From Euzebyales bacterium (GTDB lineage: Bacteria > Actinomycetota > Nitriliruptoria > Euzebyales > Egibacteraceae), in NCBI GenBank assembly GCA_013695145.1, contig JACDBB010000172.1:1-64000 (forward strand): DNA of 64,000 nt, given 5' to 3'. Below the pieces are notes generated by a model, which searched no databases, was not told where the DNA came from, and saw only the letters and a program-made list of their open reading frames with translations. The position numbers and the translations under genes are program-made. Of this stretch, positions 26,164 through 33,758 are shown in pieces. Positions within the stretch are counted from its first letter, which is position 1. Each line of letters begins with the position of its first letter.

Positions 26164-27281
26164 TAGAACCTCAGGAGGGCCGCCACGGGATGACCGTCCA
26201 GCCGGGTGCCGTCGCGGAACAGCTCGATGTGCGCGCCTGAACGCACCGCTTGCTCGATGACCTCGTCGACCACGTCGTCGACGGGTTCGACGGGCGTGCC
26301 GTAGGCGGCCGCGTCCGCCTCGTGCAGCGCGAGCGCCCCGCTTGAGCTGCGGTAGCCCGGCTGGCCGGCGCCCTCCACCACGAACAGGGTCTCGATCCGC
26401 TTGGCGTTCACCGCCTCGAGGACGTGGCGCACGCCGCGAGCGGCCTTCTCGGCCTGCCCGTGCGCCGCGGCGAGTCGCTCGAGCAGCTCACGGCGCCGGC
26501 TGGTCACCAGCTCCTGCTCGACCTGTGTCAGCCGCTTGGTCAGCTCGTCGGCGCCGACCTCGACCGGCAACGACAGGGGGTCGCCGTGGACGACCTTCTC
26601 GACGTAGGGGTGCAGCAGGCGCCGGAACTCGACGGCCTCCTCGTGCGGGCCGGCCAGCACCAGCGCGTCGATCCCCTCGTCCTCGGCCAGGCGGCGCAGG
26701 ATCTCGGCGGTGTCCTTGAAGTGGTGCAGCCGCTCGTGCTCGATGCCGCGGGAGAACCGGGCCTGGGACCAGCCGCCCTGCTCGTGCTGGCCGTGCACGT
26801 CGGACTCGATGGCCTGGTACTCCTCGGTGACGCCGAGGCGGTGCCGAAGGATGCGCGCCTTGTCGCGCTCGATGATCACGAGCGCGATGCGGTGATGCCG
26901 ACCCAGCAGCGCCTCGAGCGGCACGACGTAGGGCCGCGCGTCGACGCGGGCGATGTTGCGGATCCCCAGTGCCACCGTGACGGTCTCGAAGATGGTCCCG
27001 TCGGAGGCGAACAGCGCCAGGCCCTTCACCCCCGCGCGGTCGAACTCGGTGCGCACCCAGCGCGCGATCGCGTCGGCGTCGGCGTCGACGCAGCGCGCCA
27101 CGGCGTCGGTGTGGCACGCATCGGCGGCGCGGACGTCCTTCAGCAGCGCGTCGAGGCGCGCCTCGTAGTCCGCCGAGCGCGGGAACCGGGCGCCGTCGGT
27201 GTTCAGGTACACGCTCGTGACGGGAGCATCGGTGACGGGCCGGTCGACGAGCGTGCGGATCTCCGCTGACGTGACGTCCAC
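26163..27281 (-). CDS. Bacterial eRF1-like (Vms1/Rv2629-type) protein
   Basis: 372 aa. The three-part architecture of bacterial archaeo-eukaryotic release-factor homologues is visible: N-terminal domain to about 130 with PVTSVYLNTDGAR, central domain with RHHRIALVIIERDKARI, and an L7Ae/Pelota-like C-terminal domain with RIETLFVVEGAGQPG. Relatives (Rv2629, Balon) bind ribosomes, in some cases during hibernation; a GGQ motif is not evident, so peptide release is doubtful. The GTG at 27281 has AAAGGA 6 bases upstream; the much longer open frame beyond is a shadow of ArsA. Confidence 0.8.
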   Translation of the reverse strand: MDVTSAEIRTLVDRPVTDAPVTSVYLNTDGARFPRSADYEARLDALLKDVRAADACHTDAVARCVDADADAIARWVRTEFDRAGVKGLALFASDGTIFETVTVALGIRNIARVDARPYVVPLEALLGRHHRIALVIIERDKARILRHRLGVTEEYQAIESDVHGQHEQGGWSQARFSRGIEHERLHHFKDTAEILRRLAEDEGIDALVLAGPHEEAVEFRRLLHPYVEKVVHGDPLSLPVEVGADELTKRLTQVEQELVTSRRRELLERLAAAHGQAEKAARGVRHVLEAVNAKRIETLFVVEGAGQPGYRSSSGALALHEADAAAYGTPVEPVDDVVDEVIEQAVRSGAHIELFRDGTRLDGHPVAALLRF

Positions 27282-27355
27282 TGCGGGTCCTTTCGTCGTT
27301 CTGGTGAGGGGGCTCTTGTGGCGCACGCTACCGAACAGGCAGCGGTCCAAGTCGC

Positions 27356-27598
27356 CTAGTCCAAGTCGATCCGTTGCAGCCGCTCGGCTGGCTGCCGCTG
27401 GGACGCGGCCTGGGATTCCACGAGCGCCTGCAAAGCCTGGGTGAGCTCGCGGCCGGCGGCCAGCAGGTGCCGGGTGACCTCGGGGCGCAGGCTGGTCATG
27501 GCCTGCAGCAGGACGCACACGGGGCAGAGCAGGCACTCGTCGCTCCCCCCGATCCCCGCCGCGGGCGGGTGGTCGTGCGTGTGGTGCTGCTCCTGCAA
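27356..27598 (-). CDS. Small cysteine-cluster protein
   Basis: 80 aa. His-rich N-terminus, CxxCxxC cluster (CLLCPVC), and an amphipathic helical region (LRPEVTRHLLAAGRELTQAL). Proteins of this type accompany glucokinase/ArsA loci in actinobacteria, as I recall, but have no known role; the cluster may bind metal. It sits between ArsA and the eRF1-like gene on the same strand. Confidence 0.7.
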   Translation of the reverse strand: MQEQHHTHDHPPAAGIGGSDECLLCPVCVLLQAMTSLRPEVTRHLLAAGRELTQALQALVESQAASQRQPAERLQRIDLD

Positions 27599-27631
27599 CG
27601 TTCCCTCCGCTTCGTCCGCGGACAGCGGAGT

Positions 27632-28831
27632 CTACCGGCGGGCCCCGCCTGCGGTGGACGGGGCCGCAGGGGCAGCGAAGCGGACCTCCAGACGGCCGCC
27701 GCGCAGCTCCGCGCCGGCGACCTCGCCGCGGGCCAGGGCTGCGGGCAGCGTCAAGGTGCGCGTGTACGCGCCGACCCTGACCGACAGCTCGTCTCCGCGC
27801 CGGTACAGGTCGAGCTCGCCCTTGCTCGCGTTCGGCAGGGCAAGGCTCAGCACGAGGTCGCCCGCGCTCCGCTTGACACGGAGGGGCTCGCCGCGGTGCA
27901 GCACCGCGGCCAGGTCGACGTCGTGATACAGGGCGTCGGCCAGTCGCTGCAGCGCCTCCTGGCCCACCGGCTCGTCGTCGAACAGCGGCACCCGCAGAAC
28001 CGGAGCGCCCCCGAAGCCGTGCTCGACGGCGCGCAGGTGTGCCGCCTGGCGTTCGCGCCAGCGGTCGAAGAACGGGTCGGTGACGGCGTCCGGCAGCACG
28101 CGGTTCACGACCACCGCGTCCACGTGGTAGCCGAACAGGCTGAGGTACGTGGCGGTGCGGCGCGCCTCGGCCACGACCAGCGCCTCGGGGTTGACGACCA
28201 GCCGGACGCTGGTCGTCTCCGCGTCGACCAGGATCGCCCTGACGCGGTCGAGGGTGCCGGCCAGGTCCGCGACGGACCCGAGCACCCGGTCGGCGGGCAG
28301 CGGCATCGTCGTGACCTTGCCCAGCACCGGACGGACGGCGCCGGCGAGGCGCCGGTGCGTCGGGAACAACCGGTTGAGGTACCAGCCGAGGGCGTCGGGC
28401 AGACTCAGCAGGCGCAAGGTCTCCGCCGTCGGGGCGCAGTCGACGACCAGCAGGTCGTGGCGGGCGGCATCGACGTGCCGCCTGACGTCGATGAGGCTGA
28501 AGATCTCCTCCAGACCCGGGAGGACCGACAGCTCCTCGGCCTCGACCTCGTCGACGCCACCCCAGTGCAGCAGCTCGACGAGGTACGCCTGGATCTGCCG
28601 CCAGTTCTCCTCGAGGCGGGCGCGAGCATCGATCTGCTGGCCCTCGAGGCCAGGCGCGACAGGTGTCGGCTCCCCGCCGAGCGGCACGTCGAGAGCGTCC
28701 GCCAGCGAGTGCGCAGGGTCGGTCGACATGACCAGGGTGCGCAAACCTGAGCTGGCGGCCCGCAGCGCGGTCGCGGCCGCGGCGGACGTCTTGCCGACGC
28801 CGCCCTTGCCGGTGAACAGCAGGACCCTCAA
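27632..28831 (-). CDS. ArsA/Get3-family ATPase
   Basis: 399 aa. Deviant Walker A GKGGVGKTSAAAA (residues 8-18), switch I STDPAHSLADAL and the DCAPTAETLRLL switch II are intact. A C-terminal alpha-crystallin-like beta domain (about 310-390) matches the bacterial ArsA-HSP20 form. It is more likely a chaperone-type ATPase than an arsenite pump, since no arsB is near. It lies 9 bases after the SRPBCC gene stop. Confidence 0.9.
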   Translation of the reverse strand: MRVLLFTGKGGVGKTSAAAATALRAASSGLRTLVMSTDPAHSLADALDVPLGGEPTPVAPGLEGQQIDARARLEENWRQIQAYLVELLHWGGVDEVEAEELSVLPGLEEIFSLIDVRRHVDAARHDLLVVDCAPTAETLRLLSLPDALGWYLNRLFPTHRRLAGAVRPVLGKVTTMPLPADRVLGSVADLAGTLDRVRAILVDAETTSVRLVVNPEALVVAEARRTATYLSLFGYHVDAVVVNRVLPDAVTDPFFDRWRERQAAHLRAVEHGFGGAPVLRVPLFDDEPVGQEALQRLADALYHDVDLAAVLHRGEPLRVKRSAGDLVLSLALPNASKGELDLYRRGDELSVRVGAYTRTLTLPAALARGEVAGAELRGGRLEVRFAAPAAPSTAGGARR

Positions 28832-28840
28832 CGCGCGTCG

Positions 28841-29275
28841 TCAGCGCTGCTCGACACGGCGCTTCATGCCAGCGAGAGCCCCGTCGATGATGCGCTTCGC
28901 CGCCTGCCGACGGATCAGCCCCGGCACGGGCACGGAGGGCTCGACCTCCAGGGCGTAGGTGACTTCGGTGGTGCCGTCGCCGAGCTCGCGCAAGTCGTAG
29001 CGGCCGTCGTTGCGGCGCACGCCGTCCCCCTCGACCAGCACCCACTCCATCGAGGTGTCAGTGTAGGTGTAGTCGAGCACGAGCCGCGCCTTGATGACCC
29101 TGGCGTCGACGAGGAACCGGACGCGAGTACCCCGGCCGTCCGCGTCGGTCCGCAGGGTCTCCGCCTCCTTGACCTCCGCTTGCCACTCCGGGTAGGCGTC
29201 GAAGTCGGCGATCACGTCGAACACCGCGTCCAGGTCCGCTGCCACGACGATGCGGTCCTCAACAGCGTTGCTCAC
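28841..29275 (-). CDS. SRPBCC / polyketide-cyclase-like lipid-binding protein
   Basis: 144 aa START-like fold: VVAADLDAVFDVIADFDAYPEWQAEVKEAE at the N-terminus and a long C-terminal helix. Likely binds a hydrophobic ligand. Directly upstream of arsA in the same operon; a second SRPBCC gene follows further up. Confidence 0.85.
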   Translation of the reverse strand: MSNAVEDRIVVAADLDAVFDVIADFDAYPEWQAEVKEAETLRTDADGRGTRVRFLVDARVIKARLVLDYTYTDTSMEWVLVEGDGVRRNDGRYDLRELGDGTTEVTYALEVEPSVPVPGLIRRQAAKRIIDGALAGMKRRVEQR

Positions 29276-29304
29276 TCCGTCTCCTCCCGTCTGCGGCGGT
29301 CATC

Positions 29305-29544
29305 CTACGGGCCGGTCGCGGTCAGCACGGTCAGGAGCAGGCCGCCGGTCACCGCGGCCACGAGCCACAGCAGGCCCCGACCGGCGAGCAGCTCGCGACC
29401 GTCGCGCCGCCGCGCGGCGAGGTCGACCAGGCTGGCGGCGTAGACGACGGCGGCGCCGAGCAGCAGCGGTGCCGCGGCGAGCGCGGCGCGGGATCCCGTC
29501 GCGAGCAACGCGATCCCGCCAAGGAGCCAGATCCCGAACAGCAC
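29305..29544 (-). CDS. Small membrane protein, start uncertain
   Basis: 79 aa from GTG 29544 with two to three hydrophobic helices. The same frame stays open back to the stop of the upstream SRPBCC gene (29626) and there reads RRLPGAGHYAVDAQGSGIAR, a typical start of TM2-like small membrane domains, yet holds no ATG, GTG or TTG. Either a rare start is used or the N-terminus has been damaged. Confidence 0.5.
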   Translation of the reverse strand: MLFGIWLLGGIALLATGSRAALAAAPLLLGAAVVYAASLVDLAARRRDGRELLAGRGLLWLVAAVTGGLLLTVLTATGP

Positions 29545-29625
29545 CGCTCTGGCGATGCCCGAGCCCTGAGCGTCGACGGCGTAGTGCCCGGCACCGGGCA
29601 GTCGCCGCGCAGCGCGGACACCGAA

Positions 29626-30180
29626 TCATTCCGTGCCTGACTGGCTGCGCGAGTCGGCGCCGCGCGCGGACGCCAGCTTGCGGGCGTGCGCCTCCACCCC
29701 AGCGCGGAAGCGGAGCGCGGCCTCCCGCTGGTCGGCCAGGAGGCGAGGGTCCGGCTCGGTGCCGGGCAGCCGCGCGCCTTCGAGGCGGTCCTTCAGCTCG
29801 TGCAGCGCAACGCGCACCGAGGCGCGGTGGTCGGCCAGCAGCGCGCGCCAGCGCCGATGCCCGGTCGTGGCGCGGAGCAGGTAAGTGACGACCGTGCCGT
29901 CAACCTCGTCGAGGTAGTAGAACTCCGCCTCGCCGTCCAGATCGCCGGCGTAGGCGAAGTCGATGCCGAGCTCGGGCCGCACCTTCATGACCCGCACGGC
30001 GGTCCGGTGCGGCAATCCGAGGCGCAGGCGAGGCGGATGGGTGACCAACAGCAGGTCGCCACGCACCGCCACCTGCAGGCCCGGCCACCAGTCGGCATAC
30101 GAGGCGGGGTCCGCGAGGACGGCGTGGACCTCCGCGCGGCGAGCGCGGATGAACACCGAGTCCCAGGCATCGACCTGCAT
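29626..30180 (-). CDS. SRPBCC-family protein
   Basis: 184 aa. START-type domain beginning VFIRARRAEVHAVLADPASYADWWPG, ending in a basic Ala/Arg-rich tail of about 45 residues. Second such protein in the locus. The short tail sequence KDRLEGARLPG separates domain and tail. Ligand unknown. Confidence 0.75.
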   Translation of the reverse strand: MQVDAWDSVFIRARRAEVHAVLADPASYADWWPGLQVAVRGDLLLVTHPPRLRLGLPHRTAVRVMKVRPELGIDFAYAGDLDGEAEFYYLDEVDGTVVTYLLRATTGHRRWRALLADHRASVRVALHELKDRLEGARLPGTEPDPRLLADQREAALRFRAGVEAHARKLASARGADSRSQSGTE

Positions 30181-30186
30181 CGGTGG

Positions 30187-30470
30187 TCAGGCTAGCCCCA
30201 AGCTCCGGTGCCGTGGTATCTCCGCGCCGACCGACGTGCGCCGCGACACGCGGAAGGGGTCGCGGTCGCGGGCGATCACCGCGGCCCGCTGACGGGCGCT
30301 GGGCTGGCGTCGGGCGCGGCCGGCGTCCAGGACCGCGCCATTGCGGGTCATGCCACCAGGTGATGTCGGCGTCGCAGCAGATCTGCCGTGCGGTGGCGTT
30401 GCAGACCGCGCCCACCCCGTCCAGCCTGGACGCCGTTCCCGACGCACCGTTGGGCGACGACACCGCACGG
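30187..30470 (-). pseudogene. DUF222/HNH endonuclease fragment
   Basis: One minus frame reads TARQICCDADITWWHDP and a second continues GAVLDAGRARRQPSARQRAAVIARDRDPF; together they match the segment before the HNH motif in 13E12-type DUF222 endonucleases. The frames differ, and neither the N-terminal DUF222 region nor the HNH residues remain. A decayed mobile-type gene. Confidence 0.6.
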
Positions 30471-30472
30471 GC

Positions 30473-31047
30473 GTGACGAGGACTCACCGGCGCAGCCCGT
30501 GGCGCTTCGCCGCTCGCTACGACCGCGCCGTGGCCCCGCCGAACTGGGTCGCTTTGACCTGGCCGACGGCCGCGGCGCCTGCTACTTCGGCGCGTCGCCG
30601 CAGACCGCACTGCTCGAGTCCATGGCCGACCCCGACGAGCTCGCCTCCCTGATCGACCGTGCGGACCTGGCCGCTCGCAAGGTGTGGACCGGCCCGGTCG
30701 CCCGTCCACCATCGGTGGTCGACACCTGCTCACACGAGGCGACCGCAGCCGGCATCACCAGCGAACTGGGCACCATCACGCCCTACGAGACCACCTGGGC
30801 GTGGGCGGACGCGTTCGACATCGACCAGCGCGGCGGGGTGCGCTACGCCAGTCGCTTCGACCCCGAACCTCATGGGCTGTGCGTCGTCGGGCCGGCCGGC
30901 GCGCCCGAGATCGACGGTCCACGATGGCCGCCGCTGGACGAGGAGGTGCCGGCACTCGACTGGGCCGACTGGTTCGAAGACCTCCGCCGGTTGATCGACG
31001 CCCCCGCCCTGGACGACCTCGTGCGTGCCCCAAACCCTGAGTCGTGA
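30473..31047 (+). pseudogene. RES-domain toxin, frameshifted
   Basis: From GTG 30473 one frame reads HRRSPWRFAARYDRAVAPPNW, the RES N-terminus; near 30545 the frame must change to read GRFDLADGRGACYFGASPQTALLE and later GGVRYASRFDPEPHGLCVV, the remaining RES motifs. RES toxins degrade NAD+ and pair with Xre/MbcA antitoxins. No antitoxin gene survives upstream. A sequencing error cannot be excluded. The stop lies inside repeat copy F. Confidence 0.65.
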
Positions 31048-31110
31048 ATCGCGCAGCCTGCGGAGGCGATCCCCGGTTGTGGCCATCGCGCAGCGATGGC
31101 CATGGGATGC
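31038..31110 (+). repeat. Two-hairpin element, copy F
   Basis: Hairpin 2 is GGCCATCGC / GCGATGGCC with GCA triloop (31081-31101). Hairpin 1 is degraded (GAATCGC...GGCGATCC). The RES stop codon is the TGA within CGTGAATCG. Tail CATGGGATGC. Confidence 0.75.
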
Positions 31111-31289
31111 AATACGCCGTATCTGGGATCGGCGGGGGTCTGTGTCGGCACGGGCAGCGCTGCGCCGACACAATCGGGCGGTCGGTGCGGCCGCGGCCGG
31201 TCACCTACGCGAGAACACCGCGTGTGCGCGGTGAACTCGCGTAGGTTCGCTCGTCTGGGCGTGGCGAACGACGCCTCGTGCCGGTCGGG
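31111..31289. other. Non-coding stretch with long hairpin
   Basis: No start-supported reading frame. It contains the 44-base hairpin listed separately at 31203-31246; the rest shows nothing recognisable. Confidence 0.5.
31203..31246. other. Nearly perfect 44-base hairpin
   Basis: Outer 11-bp stem ACCTACGCGAG / CTCGCGTAGGT, symmetric AA/AA internal loop, inner 7-bp stem CACCGCG / CGCGGTG and TGTG tetraloop. It is in DNA without a gene, between repeat copies F and G. It could be an RNA structure or a terminal inverted repeat of a small element. Confidence 0.7.
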
Positions 31290-31396
31290 TTGGATGGTCC
31301 CATGTGTCGACACAGTGTCGCCGCAGGTGGCGCGCCAGCGAGCGCCTGCGCGACCGCCCAGCGGCAGGCATCTCCGAACACAACGCGTTCTGGGAG
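31290..31396 (+). repeat. Dispersed ~110-base repeat, copy 1
   Basis: Shares GATGGTCCC, GTGTCG palindrome, TGGCGCGCC, GCGGCAGGCAT and C-GAAC-CGTTCTG segments with 42677-42787. Both copies can be read as WRASERLRDRPAAGISEHN-like peptide (copy 2 RAGEHVRDCPAAGIAELEH), so it may be a protein remnant. It runs directly into repeat copy G. Confidence 0.6.
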
Positions 31397-31472
31397 GTGA
31401 ATCGCCGGAGCCCGCGGAGGCGATTCTCACAATCCAATCCCGGTGGTGGCGGTCGCGACGTGACCGTCTGAG
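31397..31472 (+). repeat. Two-hairpin element, copy G
   Basis: Hairpin 1 is perfect: GAATCGCC / GGCGATTC with a 12-base loop. Hairpin 2 is reduced to CGGTC / GACCG (31450-31466). A duplicated AATCC lies in the linker. No live gene ends at its 5' side. Confidence 0.75.
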
Positions 31473-31519
31473 ACGCCGACCGGACCCGCCGAGGCTGCGC
31501 CGGGCGGACCTCGCGGGAC

Positions 31520-32362
31520 CTACCGCAGCAGGACGGCCAGCACGGAGATCGCGCCGACCGCCACGGCGATCATGGCGCGCCGGACCGCCAGCGCCTGGCC
31601 GTCCGCGGACAGGCGGGACCACACGATGAGGATGAGGAAACCCGCGACGAGACCACCGAGGTGCGCCTCCCACGCGATGCGGGGGATCAGCAGCGGCAGG
31701 GCCAGGTTGATGGCAAGAAGGACCATGAGCTGACGGAGGTTGGCACTGCCCTGGAGGGTGTGGCGCGTCCGCAGGGACGCCGCGAGCCAGGCGCCGAACA
31801 ACCCGAAGATCGCCCCGGACGCGCCGACCGCGACCCCTGCCGTCGGCGATGCCACGAAGAACGCCGCGCCGCCGGCCAGCGCGCAGGCGACGTAGAGCGC
31901 CGCGAACGGGACGGTGCCGACGTCGCGCTCGAGCGGCGGGCCGAAGATCGTCAGCGCGTACATGTTGAAGCCGACGTGCCAGATGCTCCCAGGGCTGTGC
32001 ACCAGGGTGGCGGTCAGCAGCCGCCACACGTCGCCCTGGCCGACAGCCGCGTTGTCCTGCCACAGCGCGAGGTAGACGGGCTCCATGATCCCCGGCACCA
32101 CGAACGCCAGCACCGCCAGCACCACGCAGATCCCCACGACCGTGTAGCTGAACGGTGCGAGCCGCCAGCCGTTGCGCTGCAGGTCACGGGCGTGGATGAC
32201 CTTGGAGCGGCCCACCGGCGCGGCGCACTCCGGGCACTTCTGGCCCACCGACGCGCTGTTCATGCACTCGACGCAGATCGGCCGCTCGCAGGAGGAGCAG
32301 GCGATGCGCGTCTCGCGATCCGGGTGGCGATAGCAGGTCGGCAGGGCGGTCTCGGCGTCCAC
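31520..32362 (-). CDS. Rhomboid-family serine protease with N-terminal zinc finger
   Basis: 280 aa. N-terminal B-box-like zinc finger (CYRHPDRETRIACSSCERPICVECM, then CPEC), followed by six or seven membrane helices. Catalytic Ser lies in VGASGAIFGLFGAW and catalytic His in WEAHLGGLVAGF; the HxxxN-like oxyanion region is WHVGFNMYAL. It cleaves membrane proteins within the bilayer. Start ATG 32362 is near the divergent start at 32381. Confidence 0.92.
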   Translation of the reverse strand: MDAETALPTCYRHPDRETRIACSSCERPICVECMNSASVGQKCPECAAPVGRSKVIHARDLQRNGWRLAPFSYTVVGICVVLAVLAFVVPGIMEPVYLALWQDNAAVGQGDVWRLLTATLVHSPGSIWHVGFNMYALTIFGPPLERDVGTVPFAALYVACALAGGAAFFVASPTAGVAVGASGAIFGLFGAWLAASLRTRHTLQGSANLRQLMVLLAINLALPLLIPRIAWEAHLGGLVAGFLILIVWSRLSADGQALAVRRAMIAVAVGAISVLAVLLR

Positions 32363-32367
32363 GCGGC

Positions 32368-32373
32368 TAGGCT
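32368..32373 (+). promoter_or_regulatory. Leaderless -10 box TAGGCT
   Basis: TAGGCT ends seven bases before ATG 32381, identical in box and spacing to the one at 12940-12945. It overlaps the 5' end of the rhomboid gene region. Confidence 0.55.
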
Positions 32374-32380
32374 ACCGCGC

Positions 32381-32812
32381 ATGAGATCCGTGACGGACCG
32401 CCTGGACGCCCTCAATCCGCACCTGACGGCGACGGCTCTCGCCCTGATGCGAGCCGCGGCGGGACTCGCGATGCTGCTGCTGCCGGCGGTGTCGTGGCGC
32501 GTCCTCGGTGGGCGCAGCCCTGGCGCCGAGACGCGCACCGCTGTCCGCATCGCCGGCGGCCGCGACCTCGCGCTTGGCATCGGCGCGCTGACCGCGGCCG
32601 ACGATGTCGAGCTGGCGCGCTGGGTGCGAGCAGGTGCGCTGGCCGACGCCGGCGACGGCGTCGCCCAGCTGTCCGCCCACGATTCACGGGGACTCGCGCG
32701 GCTGCGCAGCCTGTGCATCTCCGGCGGAGCCGCGGTCGTGGGCTTCGCGGCCGCTCGCCGCCTCTCAGCATTCATGGCCATCGCTACGCGATGGCCACAA
32801 CCGGGATTGTGA
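32381..32812 (+). CDS. DUF4267-like small membrane protein
   Basis: 143 aa with three to four membrane helices and GGRDLALGIGALTA, the motif of DUF4267-type proteins. The last 15 residues (AFMAIATRWPQPGL) and the stop are encoded by repeat copy E, so the native end has been replaced by the element. Leaderless start. Confidence 0.7.
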   Translation: MRSVTDRLDALNPHLTATALALMRAAAGLAMLLLPAVSWRVLGGRSPGAETRTAVRIAGGRDLALGIGALTAADDVELARWVRAGALADAGDGVAQLSAHDSRGLARLRSLCISGGAAVVGFAAARRLSAFMAIATRWPQPGL

Positions 32813-32920
32813 GAATCGCCCTCGCAGGCTGGTCCGGCACTGTGTCGGAACAGCCGCGCATAGCGCAGGAATCTCGACAGGGTGTCGAGTTCCCGGGGGC
32901 TCGGGCGCATTCACGTGTCA
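32765..32920 (-). repeat. Two-hairpin element, copy E (long variant, reverse)
   Basis: Hairpin 2 is GGCCATCGC / GCGATGGCC (32776-32796). Hairpin-1 arms GAATGCGCCC and GGGCGATTC are separated by a module shared with copy C, containing ACTCGACA...TGTCGAG and TCCGACACAGTGCCGGA palindromes. The PIG-L stop is the TGA in ACACGTGAAT. Confidence 0.8.
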
Positions 32921-33750
32921 GTTGATGGCCCCGCTGGCTCGCCGTCGCCGGTCCAGGCCAGCAGACCCGCGCGGGTGACCAGCTCTGCGTGCGTCGCCGG
33001 GTCGAGCCGGACGAAGCCCTCGGCCCAACCGACACCACCCAGGCCGCACGATGCGCTGCGGTAGGCGGCGAGCCCCGCGGCCGCTCGGACGTAGTCCACG
33101 GAGGCCAGGGCCGTGGCGTAGCGCCGCAGGGCCCGCTCCTTGTCCGCCCAGACCTCGCCGACGTCGACGAGCACGTCCACCGGCGCCGGCGACCACACCT
33201 CGTAGCCCAGCACCTCGGCGCGCAGTCCGGCCCTGACGAGCGCGGCGTTCGCGGCGCGGTGATCACGGTGCGGGTCGAGCACCGTCGGGGCGTAGACCAC
33301 GCTCGCGTGGGCGCCCTGCTCGGCCAGCGCGCCGGCCAGCTCGTCGACCGCCTCTCCCAGCCGGCCATCGGGCAGCCGGCAGAACACGGGCGCCATGGTC
33401 ACGCCCAGATCGACGCAGGCCGCGCGACACTCGGCCTCCCTGGCCGCTGCCAGGCGGCCGCTGCCGTGCCGGATCCGCCCACCCGTGGTCGCCTCACCGC
33501 TGGTTGCCACCACCACGACGACCTCGTCTCCCCTGGCGGCATGCCTGGCGATGGTGCCCCCGGCGCCGATCGTCTCGTCGTCGGGGTGCGGCGCCAGCAC
33601 CAGCACAGGTCCCTCGGGTGGTCCGGGCAGCAGCGTCGGGCCGTCCGCGGAGCGAGTGGCCAGCGCCAGCGCGACCTCCCGTACCGCGTGAGGCACGGCG
33701 TCAGCCGACGCGCGGGCGGCGCGGTGGGCAAGGCGGCGGATCCTCCACAC
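32911..33750 (-). CDS. PIG-L family deacetylase
   Basis: 279 aa LmbE/PIG-L zinc deacetylase. LAPHPDDETIGAGGT supplies the metal ligands and the catalytic Asp; the later His lies in PHRDHRAANA. Members remove acetyl groups from GlcNAc-type substrates, including mycothiol and its conjugates, but the exact substrate is open. The GTG at 33750 follows the FadD stop by 8 bases, suggesting coupling. The C-terminal residues STDT run into repeat copy E. Confidence 0.85.
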   Translation of the reverse strand: MWRIRRLAHRAARASADAVPHAVREVALALATRSADGPTLLPGPPEGPVLVLAPHPDDETIGAGGTIARHAARGDEVVVVVATSGEATTGGRIRHGSGRLAAAREAECRAACVDLGVTMAPVFCRLPDGRLGEAVDELAGALAEQGAHASVVYAPTVLDPHRDHRAANAALVRAGLRAEVLGYEVWSPAPVDVLVDVGEVWADKERALRRYATALASVDYVRAAAGLAAYRSASCGLGGVGWAEGFVRLDPATHAELVTRAGLLAWTGDGEPAGPSTDT

Positions 33751-33758
33751 GAGGCGTG

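Noticed and set aside
26163-29045. A single 960-codon minus-strand frame covering the eRF1-like gene and ArsA
   Set aside because: Only the part below 27281 carries protein motifs and a ribosome-binding site; the rest is Arg/Gly-rich shadow sequence of ArsA and SRPBCC in another frame.
30363-30476. 37-codon antitoxin remnant whose stop overlaps the RES start (GTGA)
   Set aside because: The opposite strand in the same place reads a DUF222/HNH fragment much more convincingly; the overlap is probably chance.
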